The translations under genes were made by a program, and so were the position numbers. Of a DNA stretch of 64,000 bases, positions 11,022-21,608 are shown piece after piece. The stretch is from Siphonodentalium dalli. Lineage: Eukaryota > Mollusca > Scaphopoda > Gadilida > Siphonodentaliidae. The number at the start of each line of letters is the position of its first letter. Position 1 is the stretch's first letter. The stretch is taken from the NCBI GenBank assembly GCA_032622095.1, contig CP136063.1, positions 31,996,987 to 32,060,986 on the forward strand, given 5' to 3'. The notes below the pieces were generated by a model. That model saw only the letters and a list, made by a program, of their open reading frames with translations, searched no databases and had not been told where the DNA came from.

Positions 11022-11677
11022 TTTGTTTTGTTCCACAGGGCGTTGCAGGTATAAAATCTGCTCCTAATGCAGTGGACAGTTCAGCTCCATCTCGTCGGGG
11101 TGACGACTTTCCTGCGAGATTGGAAGCTGGTGGTATTTCTTCTTCCTGTGGTGACGACCGCACTCAAATAGATGAGTTCAGGGAAGTTAGAACTGATGTC
11201 GGTGATGACAGTAATGTTGATATTTCAGCTACACAGGATTCGACAGGTCAACTTGAACTTCGTTCCACATGTGATAGCAATGATGAGGCTGATGAGAATG
11301 ATGATGAAGTTGTTGATATTGTCCGTGTACCTTTAGCACCTATTGCAGAAGATACTGTTGTTGTTGATGGTAATGTTGATGGTGCGAAAGCGAATGTTTC
11401 AGGTGATGATGGTGCCTCGAGTAGTAGTCAGAGTGGAGATAGAGAAATAATTTCTCTTTCAGAGTCCACACCAAAACCAGTACCTAGGACATCTAGTAGA
11501 ACAAAGAAACCTCCATCATGGATGGGCGACTATGTATCTAAGAACATCCAGCCCAAACCATGTGGAGAAGATCAATATAAGAATCAGCTTTTGCGTAAGC
11601 TGATGAAAAATCAAATTTGCACCAAGGTAGCCCCAGATGTTCTTCAGTCCATTCTCAGGACTATCTTGGGTGAATAA
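11015..11677 (+). pseudogene. Acidic C-terminal tail of pol (frame-shifted)
   Basis: An open frame of about 220 codons, offset from the preceding one. The middle is rich in Asp, Glu and Ser. Near the end is 'RTSSRTKKPPSWMGDYV', which resembles the basic motif that closes the pol tail of many gypsy elements. This suggests the tail belongs to pol and that a one- or two-base change near 11015-11040 split it, although a separate small ORF is possible. No membrane segment or signal peptide is visible, so it is not an envelope gene. Confidence 0.6.
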
Positions 11678-12360
11678 GATTTTCATTTTCAGTTCACTCA
11701 TTTATATTCAGTAATTCCATATTACTGATATGTCAGTTTCAATGATGTGTGTATACATTGGACATAGGCATTGTCCTGTTGTGTTAGTTGTTTTTAAAAT
11801 TGATTCTTTTATAAATTATGTATTGATATTATGTATTGTTAGGTATCACTTATCATCTTCGTACGATCAGAGATATTTCCACTTATTCCAGCTGACGATC
11901 CAGTGTAGAGCTACGACTCATATGAGGTACCAGTTTTCAAGGAATTCTATTTTTTTTTGTTATAAACTCTTTGAGGTGATAAAGTGTTCCTTTCTATATA
12001 TGATTATGATTTTAACATATTTGTGTTGATTGCTGTGTATTCATGATTGAAGTTCTCAGATAGACCAGCCAATGTGAATCAGTGGTGATTCCATTTCAGC
12101 GGTATTGTGTGATATATTCACGTTGTTTACTGTCTACGCCAGATAGTGAAGAGTCAGTTCAGTAACTGTTGATTAAGTGCAGTTATATAATGCTGATATT
12201 TAATTTCAGTTCTGAAGATAGGTCGGTGTCAAGGTTATCTCTGTGTATGAGAATGTTATAGATGATAATTTTCCATTATCAGTTGCAGAGTTTGAAAGCC
12301 ATGTCTATTTGCGACATTTCCTTTCAGTATTGGTTTAAATGACTAGGGAGTCATTTTGTC
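11678..12360 (+). other. 3' noncoding region of the LTR element
   Basis: No supported gene. A 99-codon ORF at 11730-12029 has no recognisable domain and is probably chance. No envelope-like sequence. Confidence 0.6.
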
Positions 12361-12374
12361 AACAGAGGGGAGAG
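12361..12374 (+). promoter_or_regulatory. Polypurine tract
   Basis: AACAGAGGGGAGAG abuts the TG of the 3' LTR. This is the expected place and composition for the plus-strand DNA primer of an LTR retrotransposon. Confidence 0.8.
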
Positions 12375-13503
12375 TGTGACCGTTCTATTTTATATACCAA
12401 ATCAGTATATGCCTTTATTACATGCTACACATGTATACTAACTAAGTTATTAAACCTAACTCACTAATATACATTTTATAGCCGCATTGTAATCATTTCA
12501 TTGCGCGTACTTGGTTCATTCCATTTCGCGCTATTCCGTTCTGCACATTCCCCGTTTCCTATGTCTCATTGCTGATCTGTATTTTGCTATTTACTATCTC
12601 TATCTACGCCCAATCTCTTACCCGCTTAAGTCTTCCTCTGTCTAGTTCAGCGCCCAGTATTAGATCTAACTAAGGTGTTTTAGCCAATCACAGGTAAGCT
12701 TATTTACCGCGCTTTCTCAGTCCGTATTTCGTCACCAAGGTGTACGCATCGCAATATCGTATAACACTCTCAGTGTTATCCTAATTTCTTCATGCTCGAA
12801 GAATGTTAATAAGTTTAAGAAGTAATACTACGTTATGACATCTGACCTATGCTTTCCAAAGGATGGTATGTAATATTTGTTATATGTTGTCACCCGTTAT
12901 TATAGCTTGTATTTTAATAATATTGTCTTCGGTTTTGAAACTTTAGTGTTGTCACATTTGCATAAATATATTTGCCCCATAATGTAGGATTTAGGAAATT
13001 GCACGCTGCGTTCATAATATCCCTTTTATACCAGCAATATAGGTTTTATTTCTAACTGTTCGTCACAGTTAGGATTGTGTCAAAATAGTTGTTTATATCG
13101 ACAATAGGGAAGTTGGTTTTTGACACAATCACATTTCACATATTTATTAATATCCATACTGGATATTTATTCGGCAGCAACTACAACCTATGTATTTGTT
13201 CACCAGGGTCCTTTTTCTCGTTGGACATCTCTCGATTGATGTTGGATGTTCGATGTTGTGATGTTGCTGTCAAGCTGTCTGTGTAGATGTTATGTGATGT
13301 CATCCATATGTGTCTTGTGATGTTGGATTGTGTTCCGTTTGGTATTGCATGATGATGAGTATAGAATAAATACATGATGAAGACTTTTAAAGGTAGGCTC
13401 AGTTTACTATAGACCCTGCCAGATGATCAAGACTCAGAGCCCCATAAATGTTTGTGATATAGCGACATGGTTCACTAAAGACCCACCCCTGTGCTCTACC
13501 ACA
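12375..13503 (+). repeat. 3' LTR
   Basis: Same TG...CA ends as the 5' LTR and aligned throughout, 8 bp longer. AATAAA at 13365-13370 is the likely polyadenylation signal of the element's RNA. Confidence 0.95.
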
Positions 13504-13507
13504 ATTA
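13504..13507. repeat. Target-site duplication ATTA (right)
   Basis: Pairs with 3380-3383. Confidence 0.8.
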
Positions 13508-13611
13508 TATTCTCAATTATTTGCGGAAAACTGCCGAACCATGTTACAGATCAGATTGCATATGCTCGGGTGTTCAGCCTTCATGAGGAATATGAACTTT
13601 TCTATGTGTAG
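13508..13611 (-). mobile_element. Inner part of the split non-LTR fragment
   Basis: On the minus strand about 30 codons read openly ('KFIFLMKAEHPS' then 'VRQFSANN', stop). This may be the C-terminus of a non-LTR polyprotein, followed across the LTR element by the 3' terminus at 3379-3250. The assignment rests on position and on the 3'-end style. The right edge is fixed by comparison with the uninterrupted mirror sequence near 27985. Confidence 0.45.
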
Positions 13612-13714
13612 TCAGGTGACTTGATTGAGTAAACGATTTCTCTCGTACACATCACAATCATACGGGCGATCCCGGGTATGCATTCCCTTATATTTCATCT
13701 TATGTTTCGTCAGA
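13612..13714 (-). pseudogene. Out-of-frame fingers downstream of ZNF-A stop
   Basis: Minus-strand reading frames contain finger pieces ('TRDRPYDCDV') after the stop of ZNF-A. They show that the ancestral array was longer and that a frame change cut off the last fingers. The same lesion is in ZNF-B at 27865-28140, so it predates the duplication. Confidence 0.7.
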
Positions 13715-15103
13715 TTACTCGACTGATTGAACGATTGTATGACATTGATATGGGCGATCTCGGGTGTGAATCATCTTATGTTTGGTCAAGTTACTCGAGT
13801 CAATATATGATTTATCGCACACATCACAATGATATGGGCGATCCCCCGTGTGAATCCTCTTATGTCTCGTCAGGTCACTCGACCGGGTAAATAATTTCTC
13901 GCACACATCACATTGATACGGGCGATCCCCGGTGTGGATCCTCTTATGTGAAGCCAGATGATTCGAGTCATTAAATGCTTTCTCGCACACATCACATTGA
14001 TACGGGCGAGCCCCCGTGTGAATCCTCTTGTGTTTCGTCAGGTGACTCGAGTCAGAAAATGATTTCTCGCACACATCACATTGATACGGGCGATCTCCGG
14101 TATGGATCCTCTTATGTCTCGTCAGGTGATTCGACTGAGTAAATGATTTCTCGCACACATCACATTGATACGGGCGATCCCCGGTGTGGATCATCTTATG
14201 TGAAGCCAGATGATTCGAGTCATTAAAAGCTTTTTCGCACACATCACATTGATACGGGCGATCCCCCGTGTGAATCCTCTTATGTTTCGTCAGGTGACTC
14301 GAGTCGGTAAATAATTTCTCGCACACATCACATTGATACGGACGATCTCCCGTGTGGATCCTCTTATGTTTCGTCCGGTCACTTGACTGAGTAAATGATT
14401 TATCGCACACATCGCATTGATACGGGCGATCTCCGGTGTGGATCCTCTTATGTTCCGTCAGATGACTCGATCCAATAAATGATTTCTCGCAGACATCACA
14501 TTGATACGGACGATCCCCCGTATGAATCATCGTATGCCTCGTCCGGTCACTCTTCTCAGTAAATGATTTCTCGCACACATCACACTGATACGGGCGATCC
14601 CCGGTGTGGATCTTCCTATGCGTCGTCAGGTGACTCGACTGGGTAAATGATTTATCGCACATATCACATTGATGCGGGCGATCTCCCGTGTGGATCCTCT
14701 TATGTCTCGTAAGGACACACCGCTGAGAAAATGATTTCTCGCACACATCACAGTGATACATGCGATCGTCAGTGTGGTTCTTCTTATGTTTCGTCAGGTG
14801 ACTCGGCTGAGTACATGATTTCTTGCACACATTACAGTCAAGAGGGCGATCTCCCGCGTGGATTCTCTTATGTAACAGTACATCTGCAGATGTGGTGTAT
14901 GATTTCCAGCATATATCGCACTGATAAGAAGGAACGCCCATTTGCGTCGTACCAGTGTACAACCAGCTAAACGAATCCAATTGTGTTTGAGAGGTATTCT
15001 CTGACCCGGTGTTTTTCTCCTCTCCAGTCTCCACTGTTGGTGTCCCCATCGCTCCATACATAGTAACAACGGAATGTCTGAGTAAAGATAACAAAATATA
15101 CAA
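13715..15103 (-). CDS. C2H2 zinc-finger protein, 14 fingers (ZNF-A)
   Basis: Probable nuclear DNA-binding protein; targets unknown. The open frame is 462 codons. An ATG at 15061 lies just inside an acceptor-like site (AG at 15079-15078 after a T-rich run), so this is probably the last coding exon, with the true start at 15061 or in an upstream exon. After about 55 non-finger residues rich in Thr, Ser and Glu come 14 tandem C-X2-C-X12-H-X3-H fingers. They are joined by HTGDRPY linkers, a variant of the usual TGEKPY. Fingers 5 and 7 have Arg where the helix normally has its packing Leu ('SDRTRH', 'SDRTKH'). The final unit is cut short after 'QCHT' by a frame change. No KRAB, BTB or ZAD domain is visible. 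ZNF-B at 26587-27891 is a mirror copy lacking finger 13. Whether it is expressed cannot be told. Confidence 0.85.
   Translation of the reverse strand: MYILLSLLRHSVVTMYGAMGTPTVETGEEKNTGSENTSQTQLDSFSWLYTGTTQMGVPSYQCDICWKSYTTSADVLLHKRIHAGDRPLDCNVCKKSCTQPSHLTKHKKNHTDDRMYHCDVCEKSFSQRCVLTRHKRIHTGDRPHQCDMCDKSFTQSSHLTTHRKIHTGDRPYQCDVCEKSFTEKSDRTRHTMIHTGDRPYQCDVCEKSFIGSSHLTEHKRIHTGDRPYQCDVCDKSFTQSSDRTKHKRIHTGDRPYQCDVCEKLFTDSSHLTKHKRIHTGDRPYQCDVCEKAFNDSNHLASHKMIHTGDRPYQCDVCEKSFTQSNHLTRHKRIHTGDRPYQCDVCEKSFSDSSHLTKHKRIHTGARPYQCDVCEKAFNDSNHLASHKRIHTGDRPYQCDVCEKLFTRSSDLTRHKRIHTGDRPYHCDVCDKSYIDSSNLTKHKMIHTRDRPYQCHTIVQSVE
15078..15079 (-). promoter_or_regulatory. Probable 3' splice site of ZNF-A
   Basis: The minus strand reads a T-rich run (TTGTTATCTTTACTCAG) ending in AG, 17 bases before the ATG at 15061. 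It is conserved exactly in ZNF-B. A match to the acceptor consensus, not proof of splicing. Confidence 0.45.
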
Positions 15104-15479
15104 TACAAGAGTTAAATTTATCAGAAAGACGATACAGTTAGATTCGTGCCCACAGAAAGGCTCCTATACTAAACACACGCTTCATATACAATAAAAATAT
15201 GTCAGCTCCGAAAAGGGCATTTCAAAAAGTGGTTTTAAACAGCGCAGGTCGGAATTGAACAATGTAATTTATATAGTCTATATTACAGGTCGACACCGAG
15301 TTGGTAGGTAAGCGTGAGAATGAACCCCCAACGGGGAAGGTGCCATTTACGCATGCGCACAAATTAACAAGAAGGGCTTTCGTCGCAGGCTATCTCGCAT
15401 CAACGGTGGGCCGATATCTACAACGTTTTGGAGATTCCTATTTGAACTTGAAAGCTGAAGACTGAATGTTCAATAACAT
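15104..15479 (-). other. Upstream flank of ZNF-A (probable intron or promoter)
   Basis: 15104-15180 matches 26520-26604 in reverse, and 15187-15479 matches 24395-24696 in reverse. In the mirror copy these two parts are separated by a 1.8-kb insertion. No other gene is seen. Confidence 0.7.
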
Positions 15480-15583
15480 TTAAAGATGGATTATCTCTTT
15501 AAAGATGGATTATCTCTTTAAAGATGGATTATCTCTTTGTAAACATGTATTATATAGTTACCGGGGTATAAAATATTAGAGTT
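15480..15583. mobile_element. MITE end fragment with triplicated terminus
   Basis: Three tandem copies of the TTAA plus 17-base MITE terminus, then the first ~45 bases of the other arm type, cut at 15583 where the next element starts. The mirror side at 24340-24394 also carries a triplicated terminus. Confidence 0.7.
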
Positions 15584-15616
15584 GTTTTATAGAGCCCATA
15601 TACAGAATGAGCAGGT

Positions 15617-16037
15617 ACGATAAGTCAAAAAATAAACACTCAAAAAATAAACACTCAAATACAGTAAATATGACATGTTTACATAGCTCCACATATCAAC
15701 ACCACTTTAGAAACAGGGCCCGTTAACCAACAAACCATTTAACTTATGGATGGTTGATTGTATACCTGTATGTGGGATGGCCCACGTTTTTGTCTGCTAT
15801 CACGATAACAAATTGTATGCATGGGAACTTTGAACACAATCCCAGCCGATGTACCCTATATACATAACTGTTATATACTCTATATAATTTATAAAGAGCG
15901 TTTACCATATCATATGTATAGGTTTGTAATTTAATTACTTACTGACAACAGCCCTATATATCATGACAAATATAAAATAGACTAGTTGTCGTGTGATATA
16001 TAGATACTTACTGTATAGTATACATGTATAGCCAAAG
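15617..16037. other. Unassigned AT-rich sequence inside the 6-kb segment
   Basis: No gene or recognised repeat; AT-rich with many short TATA-like words. Confidence 0.35.
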
Positions 16038-16395
16038 CTACTGCATTACATAAAGAGTGGTTTATCTATGATTTATTTTATACGGGATTTATGGGTACCG
16101 CGGTAATCAGACAACGGGACCTCCCTTGGTCAAGGAAACGAAATAACCTTCCACGATAATGTGTGGATAATTCGATAATTGAAAATTTTCAGTGTTGGTA
16201 TCTTTTAATAAGTATATGAAGTGAAAACATTCATACCCAAGTATGAATGATTATGGTTTGCATATGCGTACATGTTAAACGCACTTATTTTACAAAGTCG
16301 GGAACTCCAGGCCCCAAAATATGCAAACAAGTAAACACGCACGTATGCATATAATTTAAATAGCTTTATTTGTTATAAATATTGCGGACTCCAGG
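16038..16395. repeat. Direct repeat copy 1
   Basis: Aligns with 20699-21049 in the same orientation, with scattered substitutions and small indels. Shared strings include 'caacgggacctcccttggtc' and 'ttgttataaatattgcggac'. Noncoding. Confidence 0.8.
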
Positions 16396-16852
16396 GGTGC
16401 TATTCACCGGCTGGGTTTATAATATAGTCCAGGTAGTTTTACGAGGCGACGCTCAATGCGAAGCTATCGGTGGACATATCGATGGGAAGACATCGCCGCG
16501 CCATATAGGATTATCCAATCAAGGTGATTGGTGTCAATCATAGATTGACCACCGGTCACATAAACATGCTGCGTGTAGCAGTACACGTTTGTACACATTT
16601 CAACAATGAGCAACCGAGGAAAAGGACGTGGGGCAAAATATACCACCGACGACATGAGGGGGTCTACAAAAAAAATCCGTATATAGGGCCGGGGTGGGTG
16701 GGTGGTCCAGAGGCCGAAACAATCGTGCTTGTAATTTTTTTTCTAAAATGGGTTTTTTTTCAAACAATTTAACAACTACTGACCATGTAATGTTGTTTGT
16801 AAGCATGTTAGTATCATGTTTGTTGGCATATGGCTATATGGACATCTATAGT
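16396..16852. other. Unassigned; weak inverted similarity to 20180-20410
   Basis: The string 'ggggtgctattcacc' and the words after it reappear inverted at 20395-20410. No ORF is convincing: a short one from an ATG near 16606 runs about 23 codons and has no recognisable content. Confidence 0.35.
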
Positions 16853-18233
16853 GGGGTGACTTCACGGGAAGTGTAGCACGGAAAGTGCCAAATGCACTCA
16901 AAAATGAAGTTTCTTCAATCACTTTCGTTTTGTTTTTATTTTGTAGCTGGAATACAGGGAACACATCTCCACAAAATTTATAGCATGGGAACCATTGTTT
17001 AAAAAGTTACATCCTACCATAGATATGGCATCACTATAACATCTTTAAATTAAAGATGAAAAAACAGCAGCAGTAAACAGGGAATTCAACTGAAAATTTC
17101 AGATGAGATCTCATTTACCACAATATGTCTCAAGCTGCAGAGGAGAGCTTCTAAAATATAACAGTTTTTACAGAATTGAAAAATTTTATTCGGTTCCAAA
17201 GTTATTCCACTTTCAGTGTTTGGAAGTGATCATATTTTGTCAAAAGCCTTGCTGTTACTTATGACAAATTTGAATAAAGTGTTAAAAACAACCCAAAAAC
17301 ACTACTTTTGTGTGCCTTCTACAAATTAAAAATCCACAGCATTATAAAAAATACTTGAAAGGTTTTTGAGAAATTTGATATGTGTTCCCAAGTGATATAT
17401 ATTGCACTGGTGATTACATGTATTTTTCCTCCGATATATGACCTCAATGCATATTGTCAAAAATCGTTCAGGAAAGGACATTTTTTTAAACAATGATAAA
17501 TCAATTTTTTTTACATTAATAGTGTGTTACATACTAAACTTTCTGACAGTTATGTCTGTCATGCCATCTAATGCCATTATTAGAATTTACTTTCCTTGTT
17601 AAGGTGGCTGGTAATGAGAAAATTTCAGAAAAAGCCATGTTCAGGAAAGGACATTTTTTAACGGAATTTTTGTCATCACTAATCAAAGAACTAAAAAAAT
17701 CACTAATTTTTAATCACAGAAATAATAGCACATCTATATTAGATATCATATCCTTATTGTTGAAAATACACCATATGTGACATATTTAATGGTGTTTTCT
17801 TCAATACTGGCTGTAGTTGATTTGATTTTGGTGTTTTTTTATTTTTTTAACGGAATGTCTCCAAAATAACAAAAATTGACATAAAATTACATATTTTTGA
17901 CATTGTTACATGAAATTTTCACTAATAAGAACAGAATGTCTTAGATTTTAATTACTGTATGAAACTTGTTTCCTTTGTACTATATATTTTCTTATAATCA
18001 CCTTATTATTGAGACCATTTCCTGTTTGGCACAGAGAAAATGGCAAAAAAATGCACATTTCTGGTCATAAAATTGCAAAAAATAGTCATATTCAGCTTAA
18101 ATTTGCTGCGCCGGTCACATAAATATACCTTTATATGATAAAAAATGAATGGTAAATTGGTCATACACTGAACATGAATTTAAGGGAGATATGTGTCCAA
18201 TTCCTTCATGCTACACTTCCCGTGAAATCACCC
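16853..18233. mobile_element. 1.38-kb non-autonomous TIR element
   Basis: The ends read GGGGTGACTTCACGGGAAGT and, inverted, GGGTGATTTCACGGGAAGTG. The match covers about 27 bases with two mismatches and a one-base length difference. AGT flanks both sides (16850-16852 and 18234-18236), a possible 3-bp target duplication. The interior is AT-rich and noncoding. A 3-bp duplication would fit Harbinger-like elements, but the superfamily is not assigned. Confidence 0.6.
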
Positions 18234-18236
18234 AGT

Positions 18237-18880
18237 GACTCTTTAGCCTCAGATTTAGCAACATTCTGGATATCACATGATCCCGTCCCACTTCTCAGTG
18301 GAAAACCGTAATTTATAATAAAAAAAAAAAATGTATTACCCAGTTGTATTACCCGAATAAAAGTAATAAAATAAAAAAAAACTGTATCACAAATACTACA
18401 TGGTGAATACTCAATGATGACTAGATATCATTGACCCGATTGTTGCATAACATGAAATTGAAAAGGGTATCTCATAAATTTCGAATGTCTGAAATACTGT
18501 CTTGTTCCGGCATGCAATCAATTTCATTCCTTCTGGTTATTTCTCATCTTTTTAATGATTGCAAGTAATGTTAATTTGCAGCACTTATCCAAATAAAACT
18601 GAATTGGTTATGATGAATGGCCGTTACTGTTTATTGTTCAGACAATCCCAACTGAAGGTGACGCTATTCTCCTTGAATTTACGACCTTCATCTTGAAGCT
18701 TAAATACTGTTCAACAAGACTAAACTACAAACTAATTGTATATACTGTTATCGCTTACAAATATATGAACTGAAATAATGTGATGCATTCAGATGCTTTG
18801 AGAAATGACATTCTTCAATGTCTTCAAAGTTCAAACTAAAATCAAGAATAAAATCTGACTGAGACTATACTGCAGACTCT
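18237..18880. other. Unassigned sequence
   Basis: An A-run near 18320 and otherwise nothing recognisable. Confidence 0.35.
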
Positions 18881-19320
18881 AGTGCACAAATATACATACA
18901 AATGGTTGAGTTATAATAATGCAAAATGTGTTTACGGATGGAACCAAGTTGGTAGCTCTGGTATGCATCGACAGGCAAAACCTGTGATATGCAGTAATAT
19001 ATGCACACATCATTCCTGTATCATTCAGGTCTATCACCATACCAAACCACTTCAAAATTCGACAACCGACACTTCAACTTATATGGCAAAAACTTAGTAC
19101 GGATTGAATTTCATAAACAGGGCCCATGGATAACTCTGGTAGGCATTGGTACTCACAATCCGTGATATTATGCATATTCGTTCCCCATTTCTGGTCCGTC
19201 ACAAAATATGACAACCGACTCTTGAGTTATGATGCAAAATGTTTGTACGGACGGACACACGGACGGCTCGAGACGTCAACTATATACCCGCCGACTAATA
19301 TCGGGGGTATAATAACCATA
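18881..19320 (+). repeat. Dispersed repeat of mollusc-like type ('acggacgg' plus hairpin end)
   Basis: Two related ~170-bp segments (about 18895-19060 and 19125-19240) share the words 'gagttat', 'atgcaaaatg', 'ctctggta' and 'gacaaccgac'. The second ends in tandem 'acggacgg', then a GC-rich stretch with an imperfect hairpin around 'atacccgccgac' and 'tcgggggtata'. Repeats with this ending are abundant, to my knowledge, in mollusc genomes. Class unknown. Confidence 0.5.
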
Positions 19321-20408
19321 TATCTATGTGTATACCTAACCAACACAAATCCCCTACTCATCCACCCTGGTGAATAAGACTAAAGAGTTCTTTGATCATG
19401 CACAAATAATTGTAGAACCCCTGACCTGTTTACTACTATTTACACTGGCCAGTGTTCTCTGTCAGACTAAACACGCTCGATATATTAAGGCTATAATGCG
19501 GTCTAGGGCAATGTGTGACATACAGTGTACCTACACAATGCTTTATTATTGTTGTTAGATACTGGAAACACCAGGAAACACCTGGAAATACAGTTTATTT
19601 TTCGTTTTTCTGACCTGTGCTTTACCGATTAAGGATGTTATTGCTTGAGTCTTAATTTTACACACTTTGCACCAAAAAAGGATAGTGGAATGGGATTGAT
19701 CAAAAGGCAGTTAACACAGTTATTGAAGAACGGCTAAAAAACTCTGAAATTTTGATAAAAACATGAGAAAGGGGGTGGGTCCCTAACATTTGGAGGAAAA
19801 AATTTGCACAAATGGGGTGGTGGGTCCCTCGGGATCGGAAAAAAACTTTTTGGGCCCTATATGTGCAATTGTTTTCCAGACCCCCCCCCCCCCCCCACTG
19901 CCGACGAGCGTAACACTTTTTTTGGCATTGTGGAGAGAAGAATCAAAATATTAAAGAACAAAGAAACCTGCACCATTCACCAGCGCCGGAAAAATGATGC
20001 ATGGAAAGAAATTTCTTTGGAAATAGCAGGGAAATATCCAAACAGAACCAAAACACAAACAAAATTCTTCTGAGACGTTATCTTCTTGGCTCTTCATTTT
20101 CACACTGTGCTAATTAAAAAAAACCTCATTAATATCATTGAAACTCATTCTGCAGATATATAAACGCAAGCATGAGTCTCCACACAATTATACCCAAACA
20201 TTATACCGCTATACATGCCGATTGTGGCCGGTCAGTGTTCGTGAATTAGTCGTAAGACGGCGTCAATCGACAGGTGACAAATCTCATAGATTGGATCAAT
20301 CACACCATCGACAGCGTGTGTCGTTTGCGCTAAAGCAAAGATACCTTTGCGTTCAGCCGCTACCATATAAACTACCTGGTTTATAAAATAGTCTCGCTTG
20401 GTGAATAG
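19321..20408. other. Unassigned, with a poly-C run
   Basis: A run of C at about 19880-19898 and several short ORFs without recognisable content (e.g. 19804-20073, which crosses the poly-C). Nothing else supported. Confidence 0.35.
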
Positions 20409-20600
20409 CACCCCAACAGTCCAACTCCATGCACGCATATAATACGCTAATATATATTTAATACAATGTAGGATAACGTTTTGTGGCCGACATTCAATGT
20501 CTGCCATTTAGTCAGTCCGCCCGTCCGTCCGTTTGTGTCTGTTTTCCGCGATAGATTTGTATGTCTCACCTGGATGTCATTAGTATGTGTATACCGATAT
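20409..20600. repeat. Direct repeat pair member
   Basis: Aligns with 21048-21240 in the same orientation (shared 'gtaggataacgttttgtggc' and 'gacattcaatgtctgcc'). Confidence 0.8.
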
Positions 20601-20698
20601 TTAATATGGAAAATACACATATATGATAACGCATGTTGTCTTATCTTGTAAAAATGCTTACTACATGTATCAGCTTTGTTTCCCAGACTGTTAAACTA

Positions 20699-21049
20699 TA
20701 CTGCATTATATATAAAGAGTGGTTCATCTATGAGTTATTTATTTTTATACGGGATTTATAGGTAATCAAACAACGGGACCTCCCTTGGTCAAAGAAACGA
20801 AATAACCTTCCACGATAGTGTGTGGATTATTCGATAATTAATTTTCTATGTTGATATCTTTTAATGAGTATATGGAGTGAAACATTCATACCCAAGTATG
20901 AATGGTTATGGTTTGTATATGCGTACATGATAAACGCACTTGTTTTACAAAGACGGGAACTTCAGGCATCAAAAATACAAGCAGGTAAACACGCACATAT
21001 ATGCATATAATTAAATAGCGTTAATTGTTATAAATATTGCGGACTCCAA
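20699..21049. repeat. Direct repeat copy 2
   Basis: Partner of 16038-16395. Confidence 0.8.
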
Positions 21050-21240
21050 CAGTCCAACTCATTGCACGCATAAAAGACGCTAATACATATATTTAATATA
21101 TAATGTAGGATAACGTTTTGTGGCCGACATTCAATGTCTGCCGTTTAGTCAGTCCGCCCGTCCGCCTGTTTGCGTCTGTTTTCCGCGAGAGATTTTTATG
21201 TCTCACCTGGATGCCATAATTTGTGTATACTATATTTAAT
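21048..21240. repeat. Direct repeat pair member
   Basis: Partner of 20409-20600, here immediately following the 20699-21049 repeat. The two repeat types form a compound unit. Confidence 0.8.
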
Positions 21241-21608
21241 ATGTAAAATACGCATATGATAACGCGGAAATATGTAAAATATAGGAATGTATGCGCCCGA
21301 TGCGATCTCGGTGGATTCCGATAACTCCCGCTAACAACAAGGGCACCTCCGATGTTTATGTAAACAATATAACCTGACTACGACTGTTGTTGAATTTATA
21401 GTTGTAAATTTTGGGCTTTGTAAGTGTATACCATCGTGTAATCAATTCATGATATTCAGGATTCTCTACAATTTTATTTACACTAATTTTATTTTTGACT
21501 GGCTAAAACTGCTCCTACGGCAGACTGTCTGTTCATCATTAGCATAATATAAGCTTCCGGTGAGCAAGGCGGGGTACCTTGTTTGTGGGCCCAGGACACT
21601 GTGGCATC
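21241..21608. other. Unassigned inner right flank of the 6-kb segment
   Basis: No gene or recognised repeat before the inverted terminus at 21609. Confidence 0.35.

Larger units (their letters stand above)
3384..13503 (+). mobile_element. Ty3/gypsy-type LTR retrotransposon, complete ends, defective coding region
   Basis: A 10,120-bp element with two LTRs of 1,121 and 1,129 bp, TG...CA ends and 4-bp target duplications. It has a primer binding site, a long leader, and a gag remnant with protease, reverse transcriptase, RNase H and integrase in that order (the gypsy order). A purine-rich tract precedes the 3' LTR. No envelope ORF is visible. The LTRs differ at only a handful of positions by eye, so insertion is recent. 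Yet the coding region carries an in-frame stop in RT, a deletion removing part of the integrase core, and a further frame change. It therefore probably moved using proteins from another copy, or broke soon after insertion. It sits inside a non-LTR fragment that itself sits inside the ZNF-A tail. Confidence 0.95.

Noticed and set aside
11730-12029. Envelope-like ORF downstream of pol
   Set aside because: It has some hydrophobic residues but no signal peptide, cleavage site or Cys pattern of an envelope. Chance ORF in an AT-rich 3' region.
19804-20073. 89-codon ORF
   Set aside because: It crosses a poly-C run and contains nothing recognisable; probably chance.
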